Below are positions 37,040 through 47,336 of a stretch of 64,000 bases of DNA, piece by piece. Made by a program: the position numbers and the translations under genes. Source of the stretch: Acidovorax sp. A1169 (GTDB lineage: Bacteria > Pseudomonadota > Gammaproteobacteria > Burkholderiales > Burkholderiaceae_C); contig NZ_JAUZDX010000001.1 of the NCBI RefSeq assembly GCF_030704685.1, forward strand, positions 1 through 64,000, given 5' to 3'. The notes under the pieces were generated by a model. It did not search any database. It worked only from the letters and a program-made list of their open reading frames with translations, and was not told the origin of the DNA. Every line of letters begins with the position of its first letter. Positions within the stretch are counted from its first letter, which is position 1.

Positions 37040-38086
37040 ATGACTGCAGCAGCCCCCACCAACACCCTCACCATCACCCGCCCCGACGACTGGCACCTGC
37101 ATGTGCGCGACGGGCAGCCCCTGTTCACCGTCGTGCCGCACACGGCCGCCCAGTTCGGCCGCGCCATCATCATGCCCAACCTGCGCCCGCCCGTCACCAC
37201 GGCCGAGCAGGCCCTGGCCTACAAGGAGCGCATCCTGGCTGCCGTGCCCGCAGGCGTGCAGTTCGAGCCGCTGATGACGCTGTACCTCACCGACAACCTG
37301 CCGCCCGAGGAGATCGTGCGCGCGCGCGAAGCGGGCGTGGTCGCCGCCAAGCTCTACCCCGCCGGTGCCACCACCAACAGCGACGCCGGCGTGACCGACC
37401 TGCGCAAGACTTACAAGACCCTCGAAGCCATGCAGAAGAGCGGCATGCTGCTGCTGGTGCACGGCGAGGTGACCAGCAGCGACATCGACCTGTTCGACCG
37501 CGAGGCGGTGTTCATCGAGCAGCAGCTGATCCCGCTGCGCCGCGATTTCCCCGAACTCAAGATCGTCTTCGAGCACATCACCACCAAGGATGCGGCCGAT
37601 TACGTCAACGCGTCCGACCGCTTCACGGCCGCCACCATCACGGCGCACCACCTGCTGTACAACCGCAACGCCATCTTCATCGGCGGCGTGCGCCCACACT
37701 ACTACTGCTTGCCCGTGCTCAAGCGCGAAACGCACCGCGTGGCCCTGGTGCAGGCAGCCACCAGCGGCAGCGCCAAGTTCTTCCTGGGCACCGACAGCGC
37801 GCCGCACCCCGCGCACCTCAAGGAGCACGCCAGCGGCTGCGCCGGCTGCTACACCGCCCACGCAGCGATGGAGATGTATGCCGAGGCCTTCGACAACGCA
37901 GGCGCGCTCGACCAGCTCGAAGCCTTCGCCAGCTTCAATGGCGCCGACTTCTACGGCCTGCCGCGCAACACCGGCACCATCACGCTGCAACGCGAATCGT
38001 GGACGCCGCCCGACAGCTTCGCCTTTGGCGAAGCCGAGCTCAAGCCTTTGCGCGCGGGTGAAGCGCTGCCGTGGCGGCTGGTCTAG
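37040..38086 (+). CDS. pyrC: Dihydroorotase
   Basis: The 348-aa enzyme of pyrimidine synthesis cyclises carbamoyl-aspartate. The metal site HLH is in [15 protein letters not shown], and the carboxylated Lys in [22 protein letters not shown]. The His ligands include the LVHGEVT and FEHITTKDA segments. The final Asp lies in [11 protein letters not shown]. The length and the class-II motif pattern agree with E. coli PyrC. It overlaps the next gene by 16 bp. Confidence 0.95.
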   Translation: MTAAAPTNTLTITRPDDWHLHVRDGQPLFTVVPHTAAQFGRAIIMPNLRPPVTTAEQALAYKERILAAVPAGVQFEPLMTLYLTDNLPPEEIVRAREAGVVAAKLYPAGATTNSDAGVTDLRKTYKTLEAMQKSGMLLLVHGEVTSSDIDLFDREAVFIEQQLIPLRRDFPELKIVFEHITTKDAADYVNASDRFTAATITAHHLLYNRNAIFIGGVRPHYYCLPVLKRETHRVALVQAATSGSAKFFLGTDSAPHPAHLKEHASGCAGCYTAHAAMEMYAEAFDNAGALDQLEAFASFNGADFYGLPRNTGTITLQRESWTPPDSFAFGEAELKPLRAGEALPWRLV

Positions 38087-38832
38087 AAGCCATCGATTGG
38101 TCAGCCGCTTGGCTGGCCCCGTGGCGAGCCTCCGGGCAGCCGGTGGCGCAGCAGGTGCTGCAGCACGGCGCGCCCGTGCACCGCGCGCTGCAGGGCGCCA
38201 TGGCTGCGCCCGTGCAGTTTGTCCCCCAGGACGACCTGCCCGAAGGCGCCGCCTATGAGCAGCATATCTTCGAGACGCGCCGCGTGCCCACGCGCGACAA
38301 CCTGCACGATTTCTTCAACGGCCTGGTGTGGCTGCAGTTCCCGCAGGCCAAGCGGCGGCTCAACGAACTGCAGGCCGGTGCCATAGTGGCCCACGGCATT
38401 GGTGCGGTGCGCGGCCCGCTGCGCGATGCGCTCACGGTGTTCGATGAGAACGGCGCCTTGCTCGACGCCCCCGCGCCGATCTGGCAAGCGCTGCAGGCGC
38501 GTGAATGGACGCGGCTGTTCGTGGACCTGCGCCCGCTGTGGCACGAGGCCCGGCTGCTGCTGTTCGGCCATGCGCTGCTCGAAAAACTGGCAGCACCCCG
38601 CAAGCCCATCGTGGCGCATGTGTATCGGGCACAGTGTGCTATGGATTCGGTAGCGAATGCCGACGCATGGCTGGCCCAGCAGATGGAGCCAGGGCACTGG
38701 GCTGGCAAGCCGTTCTCGCCGCTGCCGGTGCTGGGTGTGCCCGGCTGGTGGGCGGCCAATGAGGATCCCAGTTTCTACGCCGATGCACAGGTGTTTCGCC
38801 CGCCCCGCGTGCTGGCGGGTCCAACCTCCTAA
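38071..38832 (+). CDS. DUF3025 protein
   Basis: The 253-aa protein starts at GTG 38071, inside the end of pyrC. The conserved DUF3025 core is visible: [40 protein letters not shown] and [15 protein letters not shown], with the tail [27 protein letters not shown]. The family has no known function but usually follows pyrC in betaproteobacteria. I see no signal peptide or membrane segment. Confidence 0.88.
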   Translation: MAAGLEAIDWSAAWLAPWRASGQPVAQQVLQHGAPVHRALQGAMAAPVQFVPQDDLPEGAAYEQHIFETRRVPTRDNLHDFFNGLVWLQFPQAKRRLNELQAGAIVAHGIGAVRGPLRDALTVFDENGALLDAPAPIWQALQAREWTRLFVDLRPLWHEARLLLFGHALLEKLAAPRKPIVAHVYRAQCAMDSVANADAWLAQQMEPGHWAGKPFSPLPVLGVPGWWAANEDPSFYADAQVFRPPRVLAGPTS

Positions 38833-38991
38833 TTCCCGTCGGCGACTGTGTGATAAGGGCCTTCCAGGCAATTCGCCCTACCATACCGCGACGGGACACT
38901 GCGGCATGCAGACCGGGGTGCGGGGCGCTTGAATCGGGCCATTCCACCCCCCATCTAGACCGCAGTTCCTTGTTTACCCCACGGAGAGAAC

Positions 38992-39864
38992 ATGAAGCGG
39001 ATATTTTTGTTTGTATTGACCAACCTGGCCGTCGTCGTCGTGCTGGGGGTGGTGGCGAGCCTGCTGGGCGTCAACCGCTTTCTCACGGCCAACGGCCTGA
39101 ACCTGGGCGCATTGCTGGGCTTCGCGCTCATCATGGGTTTTGGCGGCGCCATCATCTCGCTGCTGATCAGCAAGCCCATGGCCAAGTGGACCTCCGGCGT
39201 GCGCGTGATCGACGGCTCCGGCTCGGCCGATGAACGCTGGATCGTCGAGACGGTGCGCAAGTTCGCCGACGAGGCCAAGATCGGCATGCCCGAAGTCGGA
39301 ATCTTCGAAGGCGACCCGAATGCCTTCGCCACGGGCGCGTTCAAGAACTCGGCGCTGGTGGCGGTGTCCACCGGCCTGCTGCAGGGCATGACGCGTGAAG
39401 AGGTCGAGGCCGTGATTGGCCACGAGGTGGCCCACATCGCCAACGGCGACATGGTCACCATGACGCTGATCCAGGGCGTGATGAACACCTTCGTGGTGTT
39501 CCTGTCGCGCGTGGTCGGCTATGCGGTGGACAGCTTTCTGCGCAAGAACGACGAGAACAGCTCGGGCCCCGGCATCGGCTACTACGTGACCACCATCGTG
39601 CTCGACATCGTGCTGGGCTTTGCCGCGGCCATGGTCGTGGCCTGGTTCAGCCGCCAGCGCGAGTTCCGCGCCGATGCGGGTGCCGCCCAGCTCATGGGCC
39701 GCCGCCAGCCCATGATCAATGCCCTGGCCCGCCTGGGCGGCATGCACCCGGGCGAACTGCCCAAGAGCGTGGCCGCCATGGGCATCGCCGGTGGCATCGG
39801 CAAGCTGTTCAGCACCCACCCGCCCATCGAAGAGCGCATTGCCGCGCTGCAGAACAAGGCGTGA
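38992..39864 (+). CDS. htpX: Membrane zinc protease HtpX
   Basis: The 290-aa M48 metalloprotease has two N-terminal membrane segments ([20 protein letters not shown] and [17 protein letters not shown]). The zinc motif is HEVAH (His144, Glu145, His148) and a second zinc site follows in [14 protein letters not shown]. It degrades misfolded inner-membrane proteins. Its normal size and clean motifs make this a confident call. The ~160 bp upstream has no recognisable gene. Confidence 0.95.
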   Translation: MKRIFLFVLTNLAVVVVLGVVASLLGVNRFLTANGLNLGALLGFALIMGFGGAIISLLISKPMAKWTSGVRVIDGSGSADERWIVETVRKFADEAKIGMPEVGIFEGDPNAFATGAFKNSALVAVSTGLLQGMTREEVEAVIGHEVAHIANGDMVTMTLIQGVMNTFVVFLSRVVGYAVDSFLRKNDENSSGPGIGYYVTTIVLDIVLGFAAAMVVAWFSRQREFRADAGAAQLMGRRQPMINALARLGGMHPGELPKSVAAMGIAGGIGKLFSTHPPIEERIAALQNKA

Positions 39865-39899
39865 TGCGTTGAACGGCCCCGGGGCCTTATGGCTCAGTT

Positions 39900-39939
39900 A
39901 AAAAAGCCGCCGGGTGTGAACCCGGCGGCTTTTGTTTTT
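39900..39939. terminator. Bidirectional terminator between htpX and the SDR gene
   Basis: A 14-bp stem (AAAAGCCGCCGGGT with ACCCGGCGGCTTTT) and a GTGA loop carry A- and T-runs at both ends. It ends htpX and the convergent SDR gene. Confidence 0.85.
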
Positions 39940-39949
39940 GGGGCCTGCC

Positions 39950-40645
39950 TCAGCCTGCGTAGGCCGGAGTGGCGCTGGAGAGTGATTGCTTCACATGGCG
40001 CGTGGTGTCGTCCGCCAGCACCTCGGCAAGGCCCGCCTCCACACCCTGCAACGCCAGGCGTGCTACGTCGAGCGGGGCGGCCTTGGGGGCGTCCAGGCCG
40101 CGCGTCATGTCTGTGTCCATGTAGGCCACGTGCAGGCTGGTCACCTGCGTGCCCTGGGCGCGCAATTCATTGCGCAGGCCATTGCTCAGCGACCAGGCCG
40201 CAGCCTTGGAGGCGCTGTAGGTGGCCACACCGGGAATCGTGAGCCAGCTCAGCACCGACAGCACGTTGAGCACCGCGCCCCCGCCGTTGGCCTGGAGCAC
40301 CGGGGCAAAGGCCTGCGCCACGGCCCAGGGGCCGAAGAAGTTGGTTTCGAACTCGGCGCGTGCGGCTGCCATGGCATCGGTGCCCAGGAAGCTCGATCCG
40401 CGCGAGATGCCGCTGTTGTTCACCAGCAGCGTCACATCGGGGCAGGCGGCCACGGCGGCCGCAATCTGGGTGGGGTTCGTGACATCGAGCTTGACGGGGG
40501 TGACGCCGGGCAGCGTGACGGTGGCGGGGTCGCGTGCCGCCGCGTAGACCTTGCGGGCACCAGCGGCAAGGGCCGCCTGGGCAAAGGCCAGGCCCAGGCC
40601 CCGGTTGGCACCTGTGATGAAGACGACGGAGTTCTGGAGGTTCAT
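39950..40645 (-). CDS. Short-chain dehydrogenase/reductase
   Basis: The 231-aa classical SDR has the nucleotide motif ITGANRGLGLAFAQAAL and the active site NVLSVLSWLTIPGVATYSASKAA (Ser, Tyr, Lys). The start at 40645 follows GGAG. It lies 58 bp behind the thiolase gene and is probably co-transcribed with it. The substrate is unknown. Confidence 0.88.
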   Translation of the reverse strand: MNLQNSVVFITGANRGLGLAFAQAALAAGARKVYAAARDPATVTLPGVTPVKLDVTNPTQIAAAVAACPDVTLLVNNSGISRGSSFLGTDAMAAARAEFETNFFGPWAVAQAFAPVLQANGGGAVLNVLSVLSWLTIPGVATYSASKAAAWSLSNGLRNELRAQGTQVTSLHVAYMDTDMTRGLDAPKAAPLDVARLALQGVEAGLAEVLADDTTRHVKQSLSSATPAYAG

Positions 40646-40703
40646 GGAAGCAGTCCTTGGAGCAAGAGGGTGAGGTGGGGGTGGGAGAAATGGTTGGTGG
40701 CTG

Positions 40704-41837
40704 TCACAGCGCCTGCAGCACCGTGGCAATGCCCTGGCCGCCGCCGATGCACTGGGTGGCCAGCGCGTAGCGCCCGCCCTGGCGCTGCAGCAGCGCGGCC
40801 GCCTTGCCGGTGATGCGCGCGCCGGTGGCGCCCAGCGGGTGGCCGATGGCCAGGCCGCCGCCGTCGAGGTTGATGGTCTCGGGCCGCAGGCCCAGTTCGC
40901 GGATGCAGGTCAGCGCCTGGGAGGCGAAGGCCTCGTTGATCTCGACCACGTCCATGTCGGCTGCGGCCAGGCCCGCGCGCGCCAGCGCCTTGCGCGACGC
41001 GGGGATGGGCCCCAGGCCCATGAAGGCCGGGTCCACGCCCGCAGTGGCCATGGCCACGATGCGGGCCAGCGGTTGCAGGCCATGGCGCGCGGCGTAGGCC
41101 TCGCTGGTCACCAGCACGGCGGCTGCGCCATCGGTCAGCGGTGACGAGGTGCCCGCCGTGACCGAGCCGGTCTCGCGGAATGCGGGCTTGAGGCCGGCCA
41201 GCGCTTCGAGCGAGGTGGCGGGGCGGATGCAGCCGTCCTCGGCCACCACCTGTCCGTCGGGCAGGGCGATGGGCACGATCTCGTTGCGCAGCAGGCCGGC
41301 TTCGCGCGCTGCGGCGGCCTTGCGGTGGGATTGCAACGCCAGTTGCTCCTGATCGGTGCGCGACACCGCATAGCGCTCGGCCACGTTCTCGGCCGTCTCG
41401 CCCATGGCGATGTAGGCGTCGCTGGTTTCGTAGAGCGTGGGGTGGGGCGAGAAGGTCAGGCCGCCCTGCGGCACCATGGTCATCGACTCCACCCCCAGGC
41501 ACAGGTAGGCCTCGCCCAGCCCGGCCTCGATCTGCGCGGCGGCAATGTGCACGGCCGACATCGACGAGCCGCAAAAGCGGTTCACCGTCATCCCGCTGAC
41601 CCCGTGCGGCAGCCCCGCCAGCAGCGATGCGATGCGCGCGATGTTGTTGCCCTGCGCGCCCTCGGGGTAGGCGCAGCCGGCGATCACGTCTTCCAGCGTC
41701 GCCGGGTCGATGCCGGTGCGCTGCACCAGGCTCCTGATGAGTTCGGCGGCCAGCGTGTCGGGCCGCACCTGGGCCAGGGCGCCTTTGCGTGCGAAGTGGA
41801 ACGGAGTGCGCGCATAGGCGGTGATCAATGCTCTCAT
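40704..41837 (-). CDS. Thiolase (acetyl-CoA C-acyltransferase/acetyltransferase)
   Basis: The 377-aa thiolase has the nucleophile in VNRFCGSSMSAVH (Cys89), the His in [13 protein letters not shown] and the second Cys in CIGGGQGIATVL. It is the first gene of a unit with the SDR, divergent from a TetR regulator. A pair of inverted 14-bp sites lies between the two starts. It is a distinct paralogue of the thiolase at 2257-3462. Confidence 0.92.
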   Translation of the reverse strand: MRALITAYARTPFHFARKGALAQVRPDTLAAELIRSLVQRTGIDPATLEDVIAGCAYPEGAQGNNIARIASLLAGLPHGVSGMTVNRFCGSSMSAVHIAAAQIEAGLGEAYLCLGVESMTMVPQGGLTFSPHPTLYETSDAYIAMGETAENVAERYAVSRTDQEQLALQSHRKAAAAREAGLLRNEIVPIALPDGQVVAEDGCIRPATSLEALAGLKPAFRETGSVTAGTSSPLTDGAAAVLVTSEAYAARHGLQPLARIVAMATAGVDPAFMGLGPIPASRKALARAGLAAADMDVVEINEAFASQALTCIRELGLRPETINLDGGGLAIGHPLGATGARITGKAAALLQRQGGRYALATQCIGGGQGIATVLQAL

Positions 41838-41852
41838 GGGGATGCCTTTTAA

Positions 41853-41892
41853 ATGTTGACCGACATGAATAAATATAAATGTCGATCAACAT
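41853..41892. promoter_or_regulatory. TetR-type double operator between thiolase and the TetR gene
   Basis: Two 14-bp sites, ATGTTGACCGACAT (41853-41866) and ATGTCGATCAACAT (41879-41892), face each other across an AT-rich 12-bp spacer. Each is itself nearly palindromic. They lie between the divergent starts (41837 and 41922), ideal for control of both genes. Confidence 0.75.
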
Positions 41893-41921
41893 GTAAAATA
41901 AGTCAAGCACAAGGAGAAGCC

Positions 41922-42503
41922 ATGAAAGTGACGAGGGCGCAGGCCGAGGCCAACCGCGAACGCATCGTGGATGTGGCAGGCGAGTTGTTCCGTGAAAAAG
42001 GGTTCGACGGCATCGGCCTGAACGAGTTGATGCAGGCCGCCGGGTTGACCCGGGGCGGCTTCTATGGCCATTTCGAGTCCAAGGATGAACTGGCCGGCCT
42101 GGCATGTGAGCGCGCACTCATGGCCAACCAGCACTACTGGGAGGAGCTGTCTGCCAAGCCGCCGGCCGAAGCGCTGCAGTCGCTGGTGGGGTTCTACCTC
42201 TCGGATCTGCATTGCCAGCACACCGCCAAAGGCTGTGCGATGGCGGCCCTGGCCGGTGACGTGGTCCGCGCTGGTCCAGCGCTGAAGGGCACGTTCGAAA
42301 CCGGGATCGACAATTTCCTGCGCATGCTGGAACCGCTCATGCAGAGTGACGAACCCGCCGAGCGGCGCGAGAAGGCCTTGGCTGCGCTGTCGCAACTGGT
42401 GGGGGCACTGGTGCTGTCACGCGCCGTCCGCAGCCCGGAACTGTCCGGCGAACTGCGTGCCGCAGCGGCGGCGAGCGTGCTGAGGGGTGCGGCGGCAGGG
42501 TGA
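41922..42503 (+). CDS. TetR-family regulator
   Basis: The 193-aa protein has the TetR helix-turn-helix at the N-terminus: ANRERIVDVAGELFREKGFDGIGLNELMQAAGLTRGGFYGHFESKDELA. The ligand domain follows. The start at 41922 has AAGGAG ahead of it; a longer frame would read through the operator. It should repress the thiolase/SDR unit and itself. The CxMAAL segment (KGCAMAALAGDVVRAG) is typical of the AcrR-like C-terminal family. Confidence 0.9.
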   Translation: MKVTRAQAEANRERIVDVAGELFREKGFDGIGLNELMQAAGLTRGGFYGHFESKDELAGLACERALMANQHYWEELSAKPPAEALQSLVGFYLSDLHCQHTAKGCAMAALAGDVVRAGPALKGTFETGIDNFLRMLEPLMQSDEPAERREKALAALSQLVGALVLSRAVRSPELSGELRAAAAASVLRGAAAG

Positions 42504-42676
42504 CCTTGAAAAACGCCCTTTCCTGCCATTTGGCAGGAACGAGGCTGGCAAGGGGCTGGCAGAAGGCACGCTGGGTTCAAGTATTCGTCTCATATTGACG
42601 ATATAAGGGATAACCCGTATTTGTTGCAATCTGCTACAGATCCAGTATTCACTGACCCCACCAACAGGCCTGCACC

Positions 42677-44245
42677 ATGTCCCTCACCCAAACGCGTGTC
42701 GCGTTCCGCCTTGCCCTCGCCTTTGGCGTCGTATGCCTAGTAATGTTCCTGTCGTCAGCAGTGGGGATTTGGCGGCTGGCGGAGCTGCAGGACATCGCCG
42801 ATGACCTGGGCGGCGCCTCCTCCGAGCGGGCCCTGCTGGCCCGCGAGCTGCACGCCATCGTGGTGCTCAGTTCGGTGCGGGCCGAGACCCTGCTGGAGAT
42901 CGACAACCCGGCCTACACAGCGCGCATCGACGCCGACCGCAAGGTCACGTCGGCGCGCTCCAGCGAGGTGCGCAAACGGCTCGACGAGCTGACCGAAGAC
43001 CCCGCTTCGCAACGCATCTTCGACACCATCGACAAGGCGGGCAATCAGTTCCGCAGCGTGCGCGACGATCTGGTCAAGCGCCGCAAGGCCGGCGAGGCCC
43101 TGCCTGCAGACGCCATTGCCGGCACCCTGCGCCCAGCGGCGGATGCCTATGCCAAGGCGGTCGACGAGCTGGCCGAATACCAGCGCCAGCGCGTGGCCGA
43201 TGCGCGCGCGGCGGCCACCCGCAGCGAGAAGATGGGCACCCTGCTGTTGGCCGCAGGCTCCGCGCTGGGGCTGCTGCTGAGCCTGGTGTGCGCCTGGTTG
43301 CTGTCGCGCTCCATCCTGCGGCCCCTGGCACGGGCCTCGGACGTGACCGACCGCATCGCCGAGGGCGACCTGACCTCGCACCTGCCCGCCGCGGACACCG
43401 GCAACCGCGATGAACTGCAGGCCCTGGTGGCCCGCCTGGGCGACATGCAGGCACGTCTGGCGGCGCTGGTCGTGGGCATGCGCGGGGCCAGCGCCTCGGT
43501 GGCCGATGCCAGCGGCGAGATCGCGGCGGGCAACAGCGACCTGTCGGCCCGCACTGAGCAGACGGCCTCGAACCTCGAAGAAATCGCCGCCAGCATGGAA
43601 GAGCTGCTGGCCACCGTGCGCCACAGCGCCGACGCGGCCGCGCAGGCCAGCGGCCTGGCGACGGGTGCCAGCGGCGTGGCCCAGCGCGGGCGCGACGCGG
43701 TGGACCGGGTGGTGGGCACCATGGAGGGCATCGCCCAGTCGTCCCGCCGCATTGCCGACATCACCAGCGTGATCGATGGCATCGCCTTCCAGACCAACAT
43801 CCTGGCGCTCAATGCCGCCGTGGAAGCCGCCCGCGCCGGTGAGCAGGGCCGGGGCTTCGCCGTGGTGGCTAGCGAGGTGCGCAGCCTGGCCCAGCGCTCG
43901 GCCACGGCCGCCAAGGAGATCGGCGGCCTGATCAGCGACAGCGTGCGCCAGGTGGATGAAGGCTCCGCACTCGTTCACGCGGCTGGCAGCACCATGGGTG
44001 AGATCGTCGACTCGGTGAAACAGGTGGCGACCATCATCGGCGAGATCAGCACCGCCGCGCGCGAGCAGACCACGGGCCTGAGCCAGGTGGGCGAGGCCGT
44101 ATCCCAACTGGACCAGATGACGCAGCAGAACGCCGCGCTGGTGGAGGAATCGTCGGCCGCCGCGCAGGGCCTGCGCGTACAGGCGCAGCAGCTGGCCGAA
44201 CTGGTGGAGGCGTTTCGCCTGCCCTCGACGGGCACGCTGCGATAG
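42677..44245 (+). CDS. Methyl-accepting chemotaxis protein
   Basis: The 522-aa chemoreceptor has a first membrane helix ([24 protein letters not shown]), a ~160-residue periplasmic four-helix-type domain and a second helix ([22 protein letters not shown]). A HAMP domain follows ([25 protein letters not shown]), then the signalling tip with [41 protein letters not shown]. There is no CheR-tethering pentapeptide at the C-terminus. The ligand is unknown. It is a monocistronic gene. Confidence 0.93.
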   Translation: MSLTQTRVAFRLALAFGVVCLVMFLSSAVGIWRLAELQDIADDLGGASSERALLARELHAIVVLSSVRAETLLEIDNPAYTARIDADRKVTSARSSEVRKRLDELTEDPASQRIFDTIDKAGNQFRSVRDDLVKRRKAGEALPADAIAGTLRPAADAYAKAVDELAEYQRQRVADARAAATRSEKMGTLLLAAGSALGLLLSLVCAWLLSRSILRPLARASDVTDRIAEGDLTSHLPAADTGNRDELQALVARLGDMQARLAALVVGMRGASASVADASGEIAAGNSDLSARTEQTASNLEEIAASMEELLATVRHSADAAAQASGLATGASGVAQRGRDAVDRVVGTMEGIAQSSRRIADITSVIDGIAFQTNILALNAAVEAARAGEQGRGFAVVASEVRSLAQRSATAAKEIGGLISDSVRQVDEGSALVHAAGSTMGEIVDSVKQVATIIGEISTAAREQTTGLSQVGEAVSQLDQMTQQNAALVEESSAAAQGLRVQAQQLAELVEAFRLPSTGTLR

Positions 44246-44274
44246 GCGCGGCCAGGCAGCCCAACCGCCCGGTC

Positions 44275-45321
44275 TCAACCCACTTCCACCCGCCAGCGCC
44301 TGCGCGGGGCGCGCAAGGCATGGCGCTTGCGGTACTCGGCCGGTGGCATGCCAGTGTGCCGCACGAAGATGCGGCGAAAGGCCGCGGGGTCCGCATAGCC
44401 GCAGGCCCCGGCGATGCTGGGCACGCTCTCCAGCGTCACTTCGAGCATCACCTTGGCGCGCGCGCAGCGCAGGGCATGCAGGTAGTCGAGCGGCGACTGC
44501 GCCAGCTCGGCCTGGAAATGCCGCAGCAGGGTGCGCGTGCTCACTGATGCGGCCTGCGCCAGGCGTCCCAGTGAATACGGCTCTTCCAGGTGGGCCTCCA
44601 TCCAGGCGATGGCGCGCGCCAGGGTGCTGTCGCGCGTGGCCGGGATGTGCTGCTGTGCATTGGCCTGCAGGGCGGCCTGCGCGCGCTGGTGGTCGGGCGC
44701 CATCACCGTGGCGCAGGCCCGGGCCATTTCCTCGCCAAAGGCGTGGCGCACCAGGGCGATGGCCAGGTCCACCAGGTTGTGGGGCAGGGCGCCGCTCAGC
44801 CAGGGGCCATCGTCGCTCCAGTCCCGCCCCGGCACCAGCGGGATGCCAGGGAAGTCCCGCGCAAAGCCAGCCATGTAGAACCAGGGCAGGCTGGCCGTGC
44901 GCCCCTGCAGGCGGCCGCTGGCTGCGGCCAGCCAGGCGCCGTCGCCCATCGTCAGCAGCTTTTGCCCGGCATCCACTGCAATGCCGACCTGCCGCACCAG
45001 CGCGGGGTGGCGCGCCACCACCTGGCGGATGGCCGGGATGTCGGCCGCGAGGAACGAGGCAATGAACACCGCCTGTGCCGGGCCGCTGTGCACGTCGGTG
45101 GACGGTCCTGCAGCGGTGTAGTGCGCCCACGGTCCGGTCAAGGCGGGCAGGGGCTGGCCGTCGGCATCGAGAAGCTGCCAATCCATGCGCGGCGCCTGGT
45201 TCCCCGACCGCAGGCGGGCCAGCAGGTTGGCGCTGCGCAACAGGTCGATGAAGTGCAGGGCAGTGCCCAATGAGGATTCAGGCACCAGCGGAATGTCGAT
45301 GCGGAAGGTGGGTGCGGGCAT
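44275..45321 (-). CDS. GlxA-type regulator (DJ-1/PfpI domain plus AraC helix-turn-helix)
   Basis: The 348-aa regulator has an N-terminal DJ-1-like domain (about residues 5-190) and a C-terminal AraC domain (LARAIAWMEAHLEEPYSLGRLAQAASVSTRTLLRHFQAELAQSPLDYLHALR; SVPSIAGACGYADPAAFRRIFVRHTGMPPAEYR). The nucleophilic Cys of active DJ-1 enzymes is not evident, so the domain is likely a sensor. It is divergent from the secreted M20 amidohydrolase gene, a plausible target. Confidence 0.87.
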   Translation of the reverse strand: MPAPTFRIDIPLVPESSLGTALHFIDLLRSANLLARLRSGNQAPRMDWQLLDADGQPLPALTGPWAHYTAAGPSTDVHSGPAQAVFIASFLAADIPAIRQVVARHPALVRQVGIAVDAGQKLLTMGDGAWLAAASGRLQGRTASLPWFYMAGFARDFPGIPLVPGRDWSDDGPWLSGALPHNLVDLAIALVRHAFGEEMARACATVMAPDHQRAQAALQANAQQHIPATRDSTLARAIAWMEAHLEEPYSLGRLAQAASVSTRTLLRHFQAELAQSPLDYLHALRCARAKVMLEVTLESVPSIAGACGYADPAAFRRIFVRHTGMPPAEYRKRHALRAPRRRWRVEVG

Positions 45322-45427
45322 GGCGGTATCGGCTCTGTAGATGGCGATTTTCGCTTGTCATGAAACATCTGGGCACCCGTAGCATGAACGCTCGTTCTTT
45401 TTTATCCCCCTTGCACGGACCCTCCTC

Positions 45428-46771
45428 ATGCACAAAACCCTCTCGTCGATCGCCATTGCCGCCGGCCTCGTGGCCGGCAGCCTGGCCCTGGTGTCTTCCG
45501 CACACGCCCAGGCCCTGGATGCCGCTGGCCTGCAGGCCATTGATGCTGCCGTGAACGGCGTGGCCGGCAAGATGGTCGGCTGGCGCCGCGACATCCATGC
45601 CCACCCCGAACTGTCGGGCCAGGAAGTGCGCACCGCCAAGCTGGTGGCCGAGCACCTCAAGCGCCTTGGCATGGAGGTGCAGACCGGCGTGGGCGGCACC
45701 GGCGTGGTCGGCACGCTGCGCGGGGGGCTGCCGGGCAAGGTGGTGGCCCTGCGCGCCGACATGGATGCGCTGCCCGTGCCCGAGAACACCAACCTGCCGT
45801 TCGCCTCCAAGGTCAAGGCCAACTACCTGGGCAAGGAAGTGCCGGTCATGCATGCCTGCGGGCACGATGCCCACGTGGCCATGCTCATGGGCGCGGCAGA
45901 GGCCCTGGCCGGCATGCGGGCCACGCTGCCAGGCACCATCAAGTTCATCTTCCAGCCCGCCGAGGAAGGCGCGCCGGTGGAGGCCGACGCCAGCGGCAAG
46001 GTCCCCAGCTTCGGCGCCAAGGCCATGGTGGAAGAGGGCGCGCTGAAAGACGTGCAGGCCATCTACGGCCTGCACATCACGGCCAACCTGCCGTCCGGCG
46101 TGGTGGGCTACCGCAGCGGCCCGCTGATGGCGGGCTCGGACAACATCAGCATCCAGGTCGAAGGCCGCGGCGGTCATGGCTCGTCGCCCTGGAACGCGGT
46201 GGACCCGGTAGTGGCTGCCAGCCAGGTGGTACTGGGCCTGCAGACGGTGGTGAGCCGCCAGCTCAACATCAGCCAGGAGCCGGCCGTGATCACCATCGGC
46301 TCCATCCATGGCGGCACGCGCTACAACATCATTCCCGACAACGTGGAGCTGCTGGGCACGCTGCGCACCTTCGATGAAGGCATGCGCCAGGAGGCACTCA
46401 AGCGCATCACCACCACGGCCGAGTCCATCGCGGCATCGAGCGGTGCCAAGGCCAAGGTGCGCTTCGGCCCCGTGGCCTACCCCGTGACCTCCAATCCTGC
46501 GGCGCTGACCGAAGCCTCGCTGCCTGCGCTCAAGCTGGCCACCGGTGGCAAGGCCATGATCATCCCCAAGGTCAGCGGTTCGGAAGACTTCTCCGAGTTC
46601 CAGAAGGTGGCCCCTGGCTTCTTCTACTTCCTGGGCGCGCCACCCAAGGGCGCAGACTTCACCAAGGCACCGTCCAACCACTCGCCGTTGTTCGACATCG
46701 ACGAAGACCAGTTGCCTGTGGGCGCGCGCACCCTGGCTGCGCTGGCCGTCGACTTCCTGCAACGCAAGTAA
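45428..46771 (+). CDS. Secreted M20 amidohydrolase (hippurate/acyl-amino-acid hydrolase type)
   Basis: The 447-aa enzyme has an export signal (SSIAIAAGLVAGSLALVSSAHAQA). Metal motifs are VALRADMDALPVPE and VPVMHACGHDAHVAMLMGA (the CGHD cysteine is a ligand in this branch), with FIFQPAEEGAPVEA as the Glu region. HipO-like enzymes cleave N-acyl amino acids. The export signal is unusual for many HipO proteins and suggests a periplasmic job. Confidence 0.88.
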   Translation: MHKTLSSIAIAAGLVAGSLALVSSAHAQALDAAGLQAIDAAVNGVAGKMVGWRRDIHAHPELSGQEVRTAKLVAEHLKRLGMEVQTGVGGTGVVGTLRGGLPGKVVALRADMDALPVPENTNLPFASKVKANYLGKEVPVMHACGHDAHVAMLMGAAEALAGMRATLPGTIKFIFQPAEEGAPVEADASGKVPSFGAKAMVEEGALKDVQAIYGLHITANLPSGVVGYRSGPLMAGSDNISIQVEGRGGHGSSPWNAVDPVVAASQVVLGLQTVVSRQLNISQEPAVITIGSIHGGTRYNIIPDNVELLGTLRTFDEGMRQEALKRITTTAESIAASSGAKAKVRFGPVAYPVTSNPAALTEASLPALKLATGGKAMIIPKVSGSEDFSEFQKVAPGFFYFLGAPPKGADFTKAPSNHSPLFDIDEDQLPVGARTLAALAVDFLQRK

Positions 46772-46780
46772 GCAAGCGCG

Positions 46781-47323
46781 TCAGTGAAGAGCCGCTGCCC
46801 TGCTGCCGATGAGCAGGCGAAAGGGCAGCAGCAGCGCCACGCCCAGCGCCAGCTTCACGGCCAGGTCGCCCAGGGCCCAGGTGATCCACGGGTCGCTGGT
46901 GCCTGCAAAGGCAATGCTCCAGAAGATGGCCGTGTCCAGCACGGCCGCCAGCAGCGTGGCGACCAGCGGCGCGCGCCACCAGCTGCCGTGGCGCAGGCGG
47001 TCGAACACGCCAATGTCCAGCCACTGCGACAGCAGGAAGGCCGTGCCCGAGGCCACCGCGATGCGGGCCGGCGCCAGCACCAGCGAGGCCGCCACGGCCA
47101 CCGCGAAACCCACCCAGGCCACACGCCGCGCATGCTGCGGGCCATGGCGGCGGTTGACCAGCTCGCTCACCAGGAAGGCCACCGGGTAGGTGATGGCACC
47201 CCAGGTGAGCCAGTCGTTGATCGGAAACTGCACCAGGATGTTGGAGGCCAGCACGACTGCGGCCATAGCCAGTGCGGCGGTGATGAACTGTGCGCGCGTG
47301 GGCGCTGGAAGCAGGATGGCCAT
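46781..47323 (-). CDS. VUT-family transporter (queuosine-precursor type, YhhQ-like)
   Basis: The 180-aa membrane protein has about five hydrophobic segments with WGAITYPVAFLVSELVNRRHGPQHARRVAWVGFAVAV and FLLSQWLDIGVFDRLR. The family carries preQ0/preQ1 across the inner membrane. No preQ1 riboswitch is visible; it lies 14 bp behind the FAD oxidoreductase gene. The start at 47323 is chosen to fit the family N-terminus. Confidence 0.78.
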   Translation of the reverse strand: MAILLPAPTRAQFITAALAMAAVVLASNILVQFPINDWLTWGAITYPVAFLVSELVNRRHGPQHARRVAWVGFAVAVAASLVLAPARIAVASGTAFLLSQWLDIGVFDRLRHGSWWRAPLVATLLAAVLDTAIFWSIAFAGTSDPWITWALGDLAVKLALGVALLLPFRLLIGSRAAALH

Positions 47324-47336
47324 AGGGGCCGTGGAC

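Noticed and set aside
46781..47336. preQ1 riboswitch before the VUT transporter gene
   Set aside because: Only 14 bp separate it from the gene in front, leaving no room for a leader structure.
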